Shown one piece after another: positions 9,874-18,237 of a DNA stretch of 55,807 nucleotides. Source of the DNA: Stieleria mannarensis (lineage in GTDB: Bacteria > Planctomycetota > Planctomycetia > Pirellulales > Pirellulaceae). The stretch spans positions 1 through 55,807 of the forward strand of contig NZ_JACEHH010000060.1 of assembly GCF_014154935.1 (NCBI RefSeq). The letters run 5' to 3'. The position numbers were made by a program, and so were the translations under genes. The notes beneath the pieces were generated by a model. The model did no database searches, was not told the DNA's origin, and saw only the letters and a program-made list of their open reading frames with translations. Position 1 is the first letter of the stretch; every line of letters starts with the position of its first letter.

Positions 9874-10650
9874 ATGTCTGACGTCGCATCCTGGCTGTTT
9901 CCCTGGTTGACCATCACGCTGGTGCTGTCGGTCGGGATCTTCGTCCAGGCCGCCGCCGGGTTCGCCGCCGGAATGTTGATCGTGCCGACGTTATTGTGGC
10001 TGGGTTACCTGATTCCCGAAGCCGGCATCGCATTGCTGGTCGCGACGATCCCGCAAAACATTGCCGGCGTCTATGCGCTGCGTGATTCGATCCAGGCGAA
10101 AACGATTCTGTGGCCGGGGATCGGGCGTGTCGCTTTTTTTCCACTCGGGATTCTGGCGTTGATCGCGATCGAAGAATCCTTTCCGCTGGTACGAATCCGC
10201 CAAATCGTCGGCGGTGTCGTGTTGGCGGCGACGCTGGCGACGATCCTTTATCACCCTGTGCCCAAAGCCAAACTCTCACCGATCTGGGCTTGGATCGCGT
10301 TTCCGATTTCCGGATTTCTGCAGGGGCTGGTCGGGATGGGGGGGCCGGCGATGGTGTTTTGGGTTTCCGCCCACGACTGGAATACCCGCCAGATTCGCGG
10401 ATTCCTGTTCGCGATGTACCTGATCAGTCTGGCGCCGGGGATCGCGATGTTGTTCGCTTTTTTTGGCGATCGATTGGTCGTCCCGGCACTCCATGCGTGC
10501 GCGTCGATTCCCGTCCTGTTGTTGGCAACATCGCTGGGACTTAAATTCGGCAACTGGCTCGGACGAACTCGGCTGCGCGGCGTCACGTTGGGCCTGCTGT
10601 TCTTGATGGGCATTCTCGGATTGGCCGCTCCGTGGATCCGCCCCGGTTGA
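9874..10650 (+). CDS. TauE/SafE-family membrane permease
   Basis: The 258-residue protein has about eight hydrophobic helices in the two-half arrangement of the TauE/SafE (TSUP) family: an N-terminal VQAAAGFAAGMLIVP segment and its echo in the second half, LQGLVGMGGPAMVFW, each rich in glycine. Family members export sulfite, sulfonates or other small anions across the cytoplasmic membrane. The substrate cannot be read from the sequence. The gene lies between nusB (11-bp gap) and a TerC gene (24-bp gap), so a three-gene transcript is plausible. Confidence 0.88.
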   Translation: MSDVASWLFPWLTITLVLSVGIFVQAAAGFAAGMLIVPTLLWLGYLIPEAGIALLVATIPQNIAGVYALRDSIQAKTILWPGIGRVAFFPLGILALIAIEESFPLVRIRQIVGGVVLAATLATILYHPVPKAKLSPIWAWIAFPISGFLQGLVGMGGPAMVFWVSAHDWNTRQIRGFLFAMYLISLAPGIAMLFAFFGDRLVVPALHACASIPVLLLATSLGLKFGNWLGRTRLRGVTLGLLFLMGILGLAAPWIRPG

Positions 10651-10674
10651 TGCGACGGCAATTAAGGAATCACC

Positions 10675-11550
10675 ATGATCGCGGAACTTGGATCACTGCT
10701 GACCGCCGACGCGATCATCGCGTTGCTGACGTTGACGATGATGGAGATCGTGCTGGGGATCGACAACATCGTGTTCATCGCGATCATCACCGGACGGTTG
10801 CCGGCGGAGAAACGATCCTTCGCACGGCGCTTCGGATTGGTGCTGGCCATGGGGATGCGGATCCTGTTGCTGCTGGGCATCGGCTACTTGATGCAGCTGG
10901 TCGACCCGCTGTTCCATTTGTCGGACGTGATTCCCATCCAGGCCTTGGCGGATCTGCTGCGCGAGAATGAAGAGGCCGATGTGATCAGCGGCAAGGACTT
11001 GATTCTGCTCGTCGGCGGGCTGTTCCTGCTGTGGACCGCGGTGCGTGAAATCCACCACAAGATCGAAGGCAAGGAGGAGGAGGCCGAGATCGGAAATCTG
11101 CCCGGGGACAGCGGCGGATCGGCCGACGGAATCGCCCCGATCACGCCGCAGACCCAGCCCGGCGTGACCGTCGGCGGCGTGCTATTTCGAATCGCGTTCA
11201 TGGACGTCATTTTCTCTCTCGATTCGGTCATCACCGCGGTCGGGATGGCCAAAGAAATTTACGTCATGGTCGCCGCCGTCGTGATCAGCGTCCTGGTCAT
11301 GATCGCCTTTGCCAACCAAATCAGCGAGTTCGTCCAGCAGCATCCGACAGTCAAAATGCTGGCCCTCTCGTTCCTGATCCTGATCAGCGTGGTCCTGATC
11401 AGCGAAGCCTCCGGAACGCCGATCCACAAAGGCTACGTCTACTTCGCGATGGCATTTTCGCTGGCCGTCGAATTCCTGAATCTGAGAATGAAGATGAAAC
11501 GCGTCCGCCCCAGCCGCGGAGAAGGGGAAACCGGAAGCGTGCGTGGGTAG
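10675..11550 (+). CDS. TerC-family membrane protein
   Basis: The protein has the family signature MEIVLGIDNIVF near residue 23 and the second-half counterpart MDVIFSLDSVITAVG, each with the acidic residue inside the membrane. About seven hydrophobic helices are visible in 291 residues, with a soluble glycine/proline-containing loop near residues 130-165. TerC proteins are linked to metal ion (Mn or Ca) handling and, in some bacteria, tellurite resistance. AAGGA lies 6 nt before the ATG. No other ter genes are nearby, so a metal-efflux role in membrane protein metallation is the better guess. Confidence 0.93.
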   Translation: MIAELGSLLTADAIIALLTLTMMEIVLGIDNIVFIAIITGRLPAEKRSFARRFGLVLAMGMRILLLLGIGYLMQLVDPLFHLSDVIPIQALADLLRENEEADVISGKDLILLVGGLFLLWTAVREIHHKIEGKEEEAEIGNLPGDSGGSADGIAPITPQTQPGVTVGGVLFRIAFMDVIFSLDSVITAVGMAKEIYVMVAAVVISVLVMIAFANQISEFVQQHPTVKMLALSFLILISVVLISEASGTPIHKGYVYFAMAFSLAVEFLNLRMKMKRVRPSRGEGETGSVRG

Positions 11551-11764
11551 TTTCAGGTTTCCGGTTTCAGGGATTTCTTGTCACCCATTTTGTCTCGTCT
11601 TTCCCCACCCTCATTTTTCTGCCCACCATTTTTCTGTCCTCTTCTCCCCTCCCACCGCAACCTCCTCCATTCCGTCCTTCTCCCCAGCCCTTCGGCCCTG
11701 CGCATCGACTATCCTATTGGCCTTCTGATTCCCCCCTCCCCTTCTTTTTTCACGGAAACCATCC

Positions 11765-13129
11765 ATGTCTACCAATCGTCGTCAATTTCTGAAAACCGCC
11801 GCCGCCGGATCGGCTGTCGCTGCAACGGCCACCGGGCTGTCCTTGGATGCACCGCTGATCGCGCAAGACAACGATGCAAAGTTGCGTCTCGCATCGATCG
11901 GCGTGGGGGGATCGCGGGGGCGGTACAACCGCGGCGGTTCGATCGCCCGCGCGGCGGCAAAGTTCGCCAACATGGTCGCGGTCTGTGACGTCGACGATCT
12001 TCATACCGAAGAGTTCAATCAAGCGTTCGGCGGCAAATTGGCGAAGTACCGTGACTATCGCGAGATGCTGGAAAAGGAACAGCCGCAAGTCGTCACGATC
12101 GGCACGCCGGACCACTGGCACGTTCCGATCGCCATCGCCGCACTCCGCAGCGGCGCCGATGTTTACTGTGAAAAGCCGCTCACGTTGACGATCGACGAAG
12201 GCAAACAGATCCGCGCGGTGGTTGAAGAAACCGGACGCGTCTTTCAGGTCGGCACGCAACAACGCAGCAGCAAGGACTTGTTCCTGACGGCGATCGCCAT
12301 GGTCCACAGCGGCCGACTGGGCGACAACGTCAACGCCTACGTCGCGATCGGCGGCGCCCCCGGTGACGGACCGTTTGAATCCACCGAAGCCCCCGCCGAC
12401 TTGGATTGGAACCTGTGGGTCGGGCCGGCTCCGGAGGCGGAATACTGTGAACAGCGACGACGAATGTTCCGCTGGTACTTCGAATACTCCGGCGGAAAAA
12501 TGACCGACTGGGGCGCCCACCACATCGACATCGCACAATGGGCACTCGCGCCGGGCGAAGACGGACCGACGCGGATCAAGGGGACCGGCCAATTCCCCAG
12601 TTCTGTCCCCAGTGATCTGGATTGGGCCGCGTTCCTGGACGGCGACATCTCGTTGCCCAACGCCTACAACACCGCGACGAAATTCAGTATCGACCTGAAG
12701 TACGACAACGGTTCACTGATCAGCGTGAATGATCGCTACGTCCGTGAAAACGAAAACATCGATTTCCCCAACGGGATCTTGTTCGAAGGCGACAAGGGGC
12801 GGATCTTTGTCAACCGCGGAAAACTGCAAGGGTCGCCGGTCGACAAGTTGACCGAGAGCGACAAGGCTGAATTGAACGAGTACATCGTCGAGTTGTGCCA
12901 CGGCAAGAAACCGGGCAACCACATGGGCAACTTCTTCGAGTGCATCGAAGATCGCGGGAAACCGATCTCCGACGTCTGGACCCATCACCGCACGATGACG
13001 TCCTGTCACCTCTGCAACATCGCCCTGATGACCGGTCGCGAACTGAACTGGGACCCCAAGCAGGAAATGTTTATCGGTGACGATGACGCTAACAAATTGC
13101 TGAGCCGAAAGTCACGCGACTTCGGCTGA
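11765..13129 (+). CDS. TAT-exported Gfo/Idh/MocA-family oxidoreductase
   Basis: The N-terminus is a twin-arginine signal (NRRQFLKTAAAGSAVAATA). It is followed by a Rossmann fold (IGVGGSRGR near residue 46), the TPDHWH segment and the CEKPLT motif of Gfo/Idh/MocA NAD(P)-dependent sugar oxidoreductases. The C-terminal half is the usual alpha/beta substrate domain with GAHHIDIAQW. The 454-residue length fits the large planctomycete subgroup. The product probably oxidises or isomerises a carbohydrate with tightly bound NAD outside the cytoplasm; the sugar is unknown. The upstream 210 bp are pyrimidine-rich and show no clear promoter. Confidence 0.92.
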   Translation: MSTNRRQFLKTAAAGSAVAATATGLSLDAPLIAQDNDAKLRLASIGVGGSRGRYNRGGSIARAAAKFANMVAVCDVDDLHTEEFNQAFGGKLAKYRDYREMLEKEQPQVVTIGTPDHWHVPIAIAALRSGADVYCEKPLTLTIDEGKQIRAVVEETGRVFQVGTQQRSSKDLFLTAIAMVHSGRLGDNVNAYVAIGGAPGDGPFESTEAPADLDWNLWVGPAPEAEYCEQRRRMFRWYFEYSGGKMTDWGAHHIDIAQWALAPGEDGPTRIKGTGQFPSSVPSDLDWAAFLDGDISLPNAYNTATKFSIDLKYDNGSLISVNDRYVRENENIDFPNGILFEGDKGRIFVNRGKLQGSPVDKLTESDKAELNEYIVELCHGKKPGNHMGNFFECIEDRGKPISDVWTHHRTMTSCHLCNIALMTGRELNWDPKQEMFIGDDDANKLLSRKSRDFG

Positions 13130-13143
13130 GAGAAGGCGGCCGG

Positions 13144-13168
13144 GTAGAGCAGGGATGCGTTCCCTGCT
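13144..13168 (+). repeat. GTAG-headed hairpin after the oxidoreductase gene
   Basis: GTAG at 13144-13147 is followed directly by an 8-bp perfect stem (AGCAGGGA with TCCCTGCT) and a 5-nt loop. It has the REP layout but a stem unlike the two main families here. Confidence 0.4.
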
Positions 13169-13232
13169 AGCCACCCTACCTCTTTCTGAGGCCCTGCGTC
13201 TCAAGCTAAACGTGGAGTCACCGAACTCCTGA

Positions 13233-13440
13233 AGGCCCCCTCCCTGGCAGAGGCCGTGCAATTCTTAACCTCTGATTTAACAGGGGTTTACGACTTCACC
13301 CTCTCTCTGGGAGGGTCGCGGAGGAGTGAGCGCTCGGAGCGGGGAGGGTTCGCTGTGGCTCGCACACACTCAAACACCACGAATCGACCCTCCCCTCGCT
13401 GCGCTCGACCCTCCCTGCCAGGGAGGGTTAATTCCTAACT
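13233..13440. repeat. Dispersed intergenic repeat with GGGAGGGT palindromes
   Basis: This gene-free stretch holds short palindromes built on CCCTCCC/GGGAGGG. The part at about 13237-13330 matches, in inverted orientation, 48001-48100 (shared segments include TCTGATTTAACAGG and TTACGACTTCACCCTC). The match is non-coding in both places. Confidence 0.7.
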
Positions 13441-13511
13441 TGGTGCGTATACACCTCGCTACGCACAGCGCCCCCCTTCCAGGGAGACTTTCCGATCGCG
13501 TGCCGGACGCG

Positions 13512-15251
13512 TCAGTGACTGAAATCAATCCGCTTCGTTTCGGCGCCGACGCGTAACATGGCGTAGCTCCAATCGGCGGTCAGGGAGTTGCCGCAGTTGG
13601 CGAATTCGCGGATCACCCAACCGCGGCGGGCAGCGGGGGAATCCGCCGGCGGCCAATGGCGACGGTGGCGGATTCGTTCCGGGGCAATCAACGCCAGCGA
13701 CGGGTTCGTTGCCGCCAAACGCTGAAAATATCCGTCGGGCGACAACTCATGGTATCGCAGGTCGGTCTTCTTTTTCTCCAGCCACTCGGCGTGCTCGCCG
13801 AGCTGGTCGATCATCCAACGCTTGCTCAACCAGTCCACCCGGCCGAGCGCTGGCGCGACGTTCCGTGAATCGCGCCGAAACGCCGACACGACGTTGACCA
13901 GGTCAGCCCAACGCTGGATCACCCGTTCGGCTTCCCCACGCTCCTGCGGCGACGTTTGGGCAACAAATCGCGTCGCCGCCTTCAAGTATCGGCGTTGGAT
14001 TTCCAACGCACTCAACCGACCTCGACTTGTCATCACGCGGCGGACCAGATTCCAGTCCGCCGTGATCTCATGCAAGGCGGTGATGGGGCGCGAAAGAGTC
14101 ACGAACTCCTTCGTCGCCCTCGATTCGATCATGTCCAAAACCAATGAGACCGATCCGAGTTTGACGTATTCGGCCAACTCGGACAGATTGGAGTCGGACA
14201 ATCCGATTTGCAGTCGTTGACGGCGGGCAAACATCGCCTTGGTTGCCCCGAGCGATAGAAATGATCGCTCGCAAAAGTGCCCCAACCAATGGCCGTAAAC
14301 GTAAATCGGTCGTTCACCGCGATAGCGTCCCATGTCGGCGACGACATCAATGGCCATCGCTTTCGCGCTCAACCGATAACGCCCGTCTTCATCCAAATCA
14401 CCGCTGCCACAAAGCGCGGTGCGAGAAACCAACAACGCCGTCAGGTATTTCCGCTGCTTTCGGAATGCTACGTGACGGGCGACCATCCGCAACACCATCA
14501 CCGTGGGAATGTGGATGCATCGGAGCAATCCTATGACCACCGCTTGGGCCCAAGGGGGCAGCGTTTCGAAAAGTTCAGCGGCTGACTGCCCTGCTCCTTC
14601 TCCTTCGACCGAATGCGGATCATCAGTCGCTTCGCCGAGGCGGTCGCGACGAGATCGAATCCAGATCATCGCGGCATAGGCAACCGCAAGCACGGGCAAC
14701 GAGACCACCACGCTGACCAGCTGCATCATCCACAACAACAGGATACAGCCGCGATAAATCAACAACCAAACTCCGGTTGCGACCACCGCCTCGTAATTCT
14801 CCTGGCACCCGTAGACGTGTCCCAACGCATCGGCGCTGTTCTTCAACACCCGGACGTCAAACTCCTCGGTCACCGTTTCCGCCGCATCAGCCACCAACTC
14901 ATCGATCGATCGCTGGCAAGCCAACAATTCATCCGGGCTGGTGACCTCCGGGGTGGCGATTTCGACCAGGCCCCCCGGCCGTGTTTCCATGGCGGGATGC
15001 GATTCATACGTCACCGCGCCGCCGCTGGCGAGGAACTGCTGATGCTGATCAAACACGCCGGGGACGGTCGGTTGATTGCGGCCGATTGCGGCACAGATTT
15101 GCGAATACACCTGGGAGAATCGTGGCAGATCGTCGGTCATCAATTCGGGCCGGTTCGCCACCAAGGTCGCGTACTCGGTCTCCATGCCCATCAGACGCGT
15201 CACCAGCGGCCGTGTTGCGGCACGCTGATGAGAAGAAGCCGATTCGTCCAC
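13512..15251 (-). CDS. PafA/Dop-family (Pup ligase-like) protein with membrane insertion
   Basis: The order of conserved blocks matches the carboxylate-amine ligase fold of PafA and Dop: GMETEYA near residue 22, EIATPE near residue 97, YGCQENY near 147, VSRTALCGSG near 265, LSDSNLSELAEYVKLGS near 350, DWNLVRRV near 409 and a C-terminal DLRYHEL. PafA joins the small protein Pup to lysines and Dop removes or deamidates it. Two features are odd. Residues about 155-258 form an inserted tract with two hydrophobic segments (around 161-199 and 232-257) and an acidic loop, so the enzyme is probably membrane-bound. The segment that should hold the nucleophilic Asp reads TYESHPAME, so that residue is not obvious. 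I prefer GTG 15251, 6 nt after GGGAG. No Pup, ATPase or proteasome gene is nearby; ligase activity is inference only. Confidence 0.75.
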   Translation of the reverse strand: MDESASSHQRAATRPLVTRLMGMETEYATLVANRPELMTDDLPRFSQVYSQICAAIGRNQPTVPGVFDQHQQFLASGGAVTYESHPAMETRPGGLVEIATPEVTSPDELLACQRSIDELVADAAETVTEEFDVRVLKNSADALGHVYGCQENYEAVVATGVWLLIYRGCILLLWMMQLVSVVVSLPVLAVAYAAMIWIRSRRDRLGEATDDPHSVEGEGAGQSAAELFETLPPWAQAVVIGLLRCIHIPTVMVLRMVARHVAFRKQRKYLTALLVSRTALCGSGDLDEDGRYRLSAKAMAIDVVADMGRYRGERPIYVYGHWLGHFCERSFLSLGATKAMFARRQRLQIGLSDSNLSELAEYVKLGSVSLVLDMIESRATKEFVTLSRPITALHEITADWNLVRRVMTSRGRLSALEIQRRYLKAATRFVAQTSPQERGEAERVIQRWADLVNVVSAFRRDSRNVAPALGRVDWLSKRWMIDQLGEHAEWLEKKKTDLRYHELSPDGYFQRLAATNPSLALIAPERIRHRRHWPPADSPAARRGWVIREFANCGNSLTADWSYAMLRVGAETKRIDFSH

Positions 15252-15530
15252 CAATCACTCCCGGGAAAAGGCGGGAACACGGTCCAGGCAACCGCGTGCT
15301 GGACAGCGTCACTTTGGAAGGAATTCAATAGAGTACAAGCACGTAGCGTTAGCAAGTGTATCACTACGTAAGTCGCGCTCTCGCTAGCCTATTGAGTCGG
15401 TACGGGGCCAGAAAGGGAGGGCCGCCGCAAACGGTGCAAGCTAAGAGAGGCGCGAACGAAGCGAGGGGCAGAGACACCAAGATTGGGCGAAACCCACTTT
15501 GGAAGCACTAATGTCAACACAACATACAAT

Positions 15531-15725
15531 GGCTCCCTTCTCCCCCGGCTTTGTGGGGGAGAAGGGCTGGGGATGAGGGGCCAACGCCGTGGAAACTGGC
15601 TGGGTGGACGGCCCCTCACCCCCAACCCCTCTCCCCAAAACAGATCGCGGTCATCATCCTTCCGCAATCAAATTCTGTTGACGCGATCTGTTTTAGGGAG
15701 AGGGGAGCCATGCCCTAAATTGCGG
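15531..15725. repeat. Intergenic stem-loop repeats in a gene-free 590-bp spacer
   Basis: The spacer 15252-15844 holds no credible gene. It contains a C-rich inverted repeat (GGCTCCCTTCTCCCC at 15531 region with GGGGGAGAAGGG) and a second hairpin with about 17-bp arms (AAAACAGATCGCG at 15637-15649 with CGCGATCTGTTTT at 15682-15694). The flanks around 15745-15775 share CTGCCAGGGAGGGT with the repeat near 13420. Confidence 0.6.
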
Positions 15726-15844
15726 ACCGATTGGTGTAGACACCAATGCACTGCCAGGGAGGGTGAAGTCCTTAACTGCGATGCGTATGGGGTTCGAGCG
15801 TCGCGAGGGCAGTAGCGACGACACACGCCACGCGCAGCCGGGCT

Positions 15845-17503
15845 TTACCAGCGCAGACCGAATCGCTCGCCACCGGTTTCGCGGTTGTTGCCACCCTTGA
15901 GCGGACCTTCGTGAGCGGGTTTGACGGCGACTTCACGCTGCGGCTCTTCGACCTCTTCTTCTTTCGGCTTCGCGTCCTCGGCAATGTTTTGCGCCGCCTT
16001 CATCGACAACCCGATCTTCTGGCTGTCGCGATCGAACGACATCACCTTCACGTCGACCTCTTGGCCTTCGCTGACAAAGGCATCGATTTTCGAGACACGG
16101 TGGTGAGCCAGTTCGCTGACGTGCACCAACCCTTCGACTCCGGCGGTCAAGCGGACGAAACAGCCGAACGATGCGATTCGGGTCACGGTGCCCTTGTGGA
16201 CGGTTCCGATCGCGAAGTCGGCTTCGGCGGTGTCCCAGGGGTTTTCCAAGAGGTCGCGATAGGACAGTGAAATCTTGCCGGTGTCCTTGTCCACCGAATC
16301 CAGTTTCACCTTCACCTTTTGGCCGACCTCCAGCACTTCGCTGGGGTGTTTGATGCGTTCCCAGCTGAGCTTGCTGACATGGATCAAACCGTCCAGGGCA
16401 CCTAGGTCGACGAAGGCCCCGAAATCTTTGACGCTGCGGACGACGCCTTCCATCACGTCACCGGGCTCGATCTTTTGCAGTTGCTCGGCACGCTTTTGTT
16501 CCCGCTCACGCTCAAGGATCGCACGTCGGCTGAGCACCAGGTTGCCGCGTCGCTCGTTGGCTTCGGTCACCAGGCAAACAAATTTCTGGTCGACGAACTC
16601 GCTGGCGTCCTCCACACGGTACTCGGCGATTTGGCTGATCGGCATGAATCCGCGTACCCCGCCGACCTTGCATTCCAGTCCGCCGCTATTGTGGCCGGTC
16701 ACGACGGCCTCGACCACCGAGCCTTCTTCCAAGTCGCTCCAATCGGCGACATCGATGGTCGATCCGGGCAAGGAGCACATGTACAAGCCGTCGTCGCGAT
16801 TGAACCCGCGCACCATGACTTCGACGGTGCTGCCCACGGCCGGTTCAGCCTCTTTGAATTGTTCGAACGGAATCACACCCTCGTCCGGGCCGCCGAGGGC
16901 GATGTAGACGCTGTCCTGGTGGATCTTCAGCACCTTTCCTGAGATTCGCGTTCCCTCGGCCAAGGCTTCTTTTCGATCCGACATGCCGGCCGGGCCGCTG
17001 AGCATGGATTCGACGTCCGCGGCAGCCAGTTCGGCCTGCAACTCCGCCTCCAAGTCATCGCTGAGCGCCCCGCGCACCGAGGGAACCGCCACGCGCTGGG
17101 GTTTGTTGGCCGCCGCCGGGGCCGCCGGGGCCGCTGCGGGCGTCTCTTTTTCGCCCTTCAATCGCGGCTTGGGATGTTTCTTTTTCTTGCCCGGCTTTTT
17201 CGCCTGCTTCTTCTCGGCCGCCTCAAGCTGCTCGGTCGACACGCTCGGCGAGGCGGGCTTGGCCACCCCCAGTCCTCGGGCGGCCAGGGGGCCCGAACCG
17301 CCGCGGCCGGCTTGGGGCTGACCTTCGGCAGTGCTTGGGGCAGCAGCGGTGCTTTCGGCGGACGCGGTGGCTGCGACGGGGGCAGGCGTCTCCGCGGCAG
17401 GCGTTTCCGGGGCGGCCGTTTCGGGGGACGCGGCCGATTGAGCCGTCGAGGGGGCGAGGTCGGTGGCTTGTTCGTCCGTCACGGGCTGTGGTTCGTTGCT
17501 CAT
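15845..17503 (-). CDS. S1-domain RNA-binding protein (ribosomal protein S1-like)
   Basis: Four S1 OB-fold domains are visible in the C-terminal two thirds. The third (GVVRSVKDFGAFVDLG, GLIHVSKLSW) and fourth (GTVTRIASFGCFVRL, GLVHVSEL) are canonical, while the first two are divergent. The N-terminal about 110 residues are Ala/Pro/Thr-rich, followed by a very basic stretch (KKQAKKPGKKKKHPKPRLKG). The protein probably binds mRNA at the 30S subunit or acts as a general RNA-binding factor. I choose the ATG at 17503 (MSNEPQPV, 552 residues) rather than the GTG 54 bases upstream. Bacterial S1 usually has four to six such domains. It is divergent from the small gene at 17622. Confidence 0.88.
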   Translation of the reverse strand: MSNEPQPVTDEQATDLAPSTAQSAASPETAAPETPAAETPAPVAATASAESTAAAPSTAEGQPQAGRGGSGPLAARGLGVAKPASPSVSTEQLEAAEKKQAKKPGKKKKHPKPRLKGEKETPAAAPAAPAAANKPQRVAVPSVRGALSDDLEAELQAELAAADVESMLSGPAGMSDRKEALAEGTRISGKVLKIHQDSVYIALGGPDEGVIPFEQFKEAEPAVGSTVEVMVRGFNRDDGLYMCSLPGSTIDVADWSDLEEGSVVEAVVTGHNSGGLECKVGGVRGFMPISQIAEYRVEDASEFVDQKFVCLVTEANERRGNLVLSRRAILEREREQKRAEQLQKIEPGDVMEGVVRSVKDFGAFVDLGALDGLIHVSKLSWERIKHPSEVLEVGQKVKVKLDSVDKDTGKISLSYRDLLENPWDTAEADFAIGTVHKGTVTRIASFGCFVRLTAGVEGLVHVSELAHHRVSKIDAFVSEGQEVDVKVMSFDRDSQKIGLSMKAAQNIAEDAKPKEEEVEEPQREVAVKPAHEGPLKGGNNRETGGERFGLRW

Positions 17504-17621
17504 CGAAACAATCGACGTGGGGAAAAGAGACAGGGGATCAATTCGGCAGTCTAGCACCCCGAAAACTTTGTCGGTAGTCTTCGCAGCAGGTTTGTCCGCT
17601 TCTGATGGAGAACAGCGCCAG

Positions 17622-18140
17622 ATGCCCGAATTTTCCGATTTTGCTCAATCGCTCAGCCAGTCCTTCTCGACCGAACTTCTGTCCGCGATCCAGGCGGCGC
17701 CGTTGCCCCCGCTCGGGGACGGCACGCTGCAAAAACCCCTTCAAACGCTCTTGTCCAGCGGAATCGGAGATCATCTGATCGACGTCCCCGCCGCACGGCA
17801 GATGGAAGTGATGAGCGGGTTGTGGCTGGTCGCCGGCGATATCCATCGCAGTCATTCGATCAGCCAGGACCTCGGCAGCGCCGAAGGCAGCTTTCTGCAC
17901 GGCATCATGCATCGACGCGAAGGCGATTACGGCAACTCGAAATACTGGTTCCGACGTGTCGGGGCCCATTGCGTGTTCGATCAAATCAACACCGAATCCG
18001 ATGGGCATTACGCCGACCCCTTCGAGTTTGTCGATCAATGCCAACAAGCACTCGCAAGCCGATCGGAAGACGAAGTGCAACGCTGTGTCGATTCGCAGTG
18101 GATCGAATGGCAAGCGTTGATGATGTATCTGGTTCCATAG
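17622..18140 (+). CDS. Conserved hypothetical protein
   Basis: A 172-residue soluble protein starts at ATG 17622, with GGAG 11 nt upstream; the frame is open further upstream but that part overlaps the S1 gene start. It has no signal peptide or membrane helix. A notable central stretch is FLHGIMHRREGDYGNSKYWF, rich in His, Arg and aromatic residues, and may be a ligand or catalytic site. I do not recognise the family. It is followed at 16 bp by an inverted REP pair. Confidence 0.7.
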   Translation: MPEFSDFAQSLSQSFSTELLSAIQAAPLPPLGDGTLQKPLQTLLSSGIGDHLIDVPAARQMEVMSGLWLVAGDIHRSHSISQDLGSAEGSFLHGIMHRREGDYGNSKYWFRRVGAHCVFDQINTESDGHYADPFEFVDQCQQALASRSEDEVQRCVDSQWIEWQALMMYLVP

Positions 18141-18155
18141 GATTGCGAGTCAAAC

Positions 18156-18217
18156 GTAGCTACCTTCGCCAGAAGGTGGATCCGCGAATTCCTCCACGCT
18201 CTGGCGAGCGTGGCTAC
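18156..18217. repeat. REPIN-like inverted pair of GTAG-headed palindromes, family 2
   Basis: The left unit (18156-18180) is GTAGCTA then CCTTCGCCAGAAGG and TGGA. The right unit (18193-18217) is the same element inverted, with stem CGCTCGCCAGAGCG. The two arms pair over about 25 bp around a 12-bp spacer. It sits between convergent genes. Confidence 0.8.
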
Positions 18218-18237
18218 GTCAGAGTGATGTCGGCCGG

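Noticed and set aside
10675..11550. TerC as part of a tellurite resistance operon
   Set aside because: No other ter genes are present; neighbours are nusB and a TauE permease.
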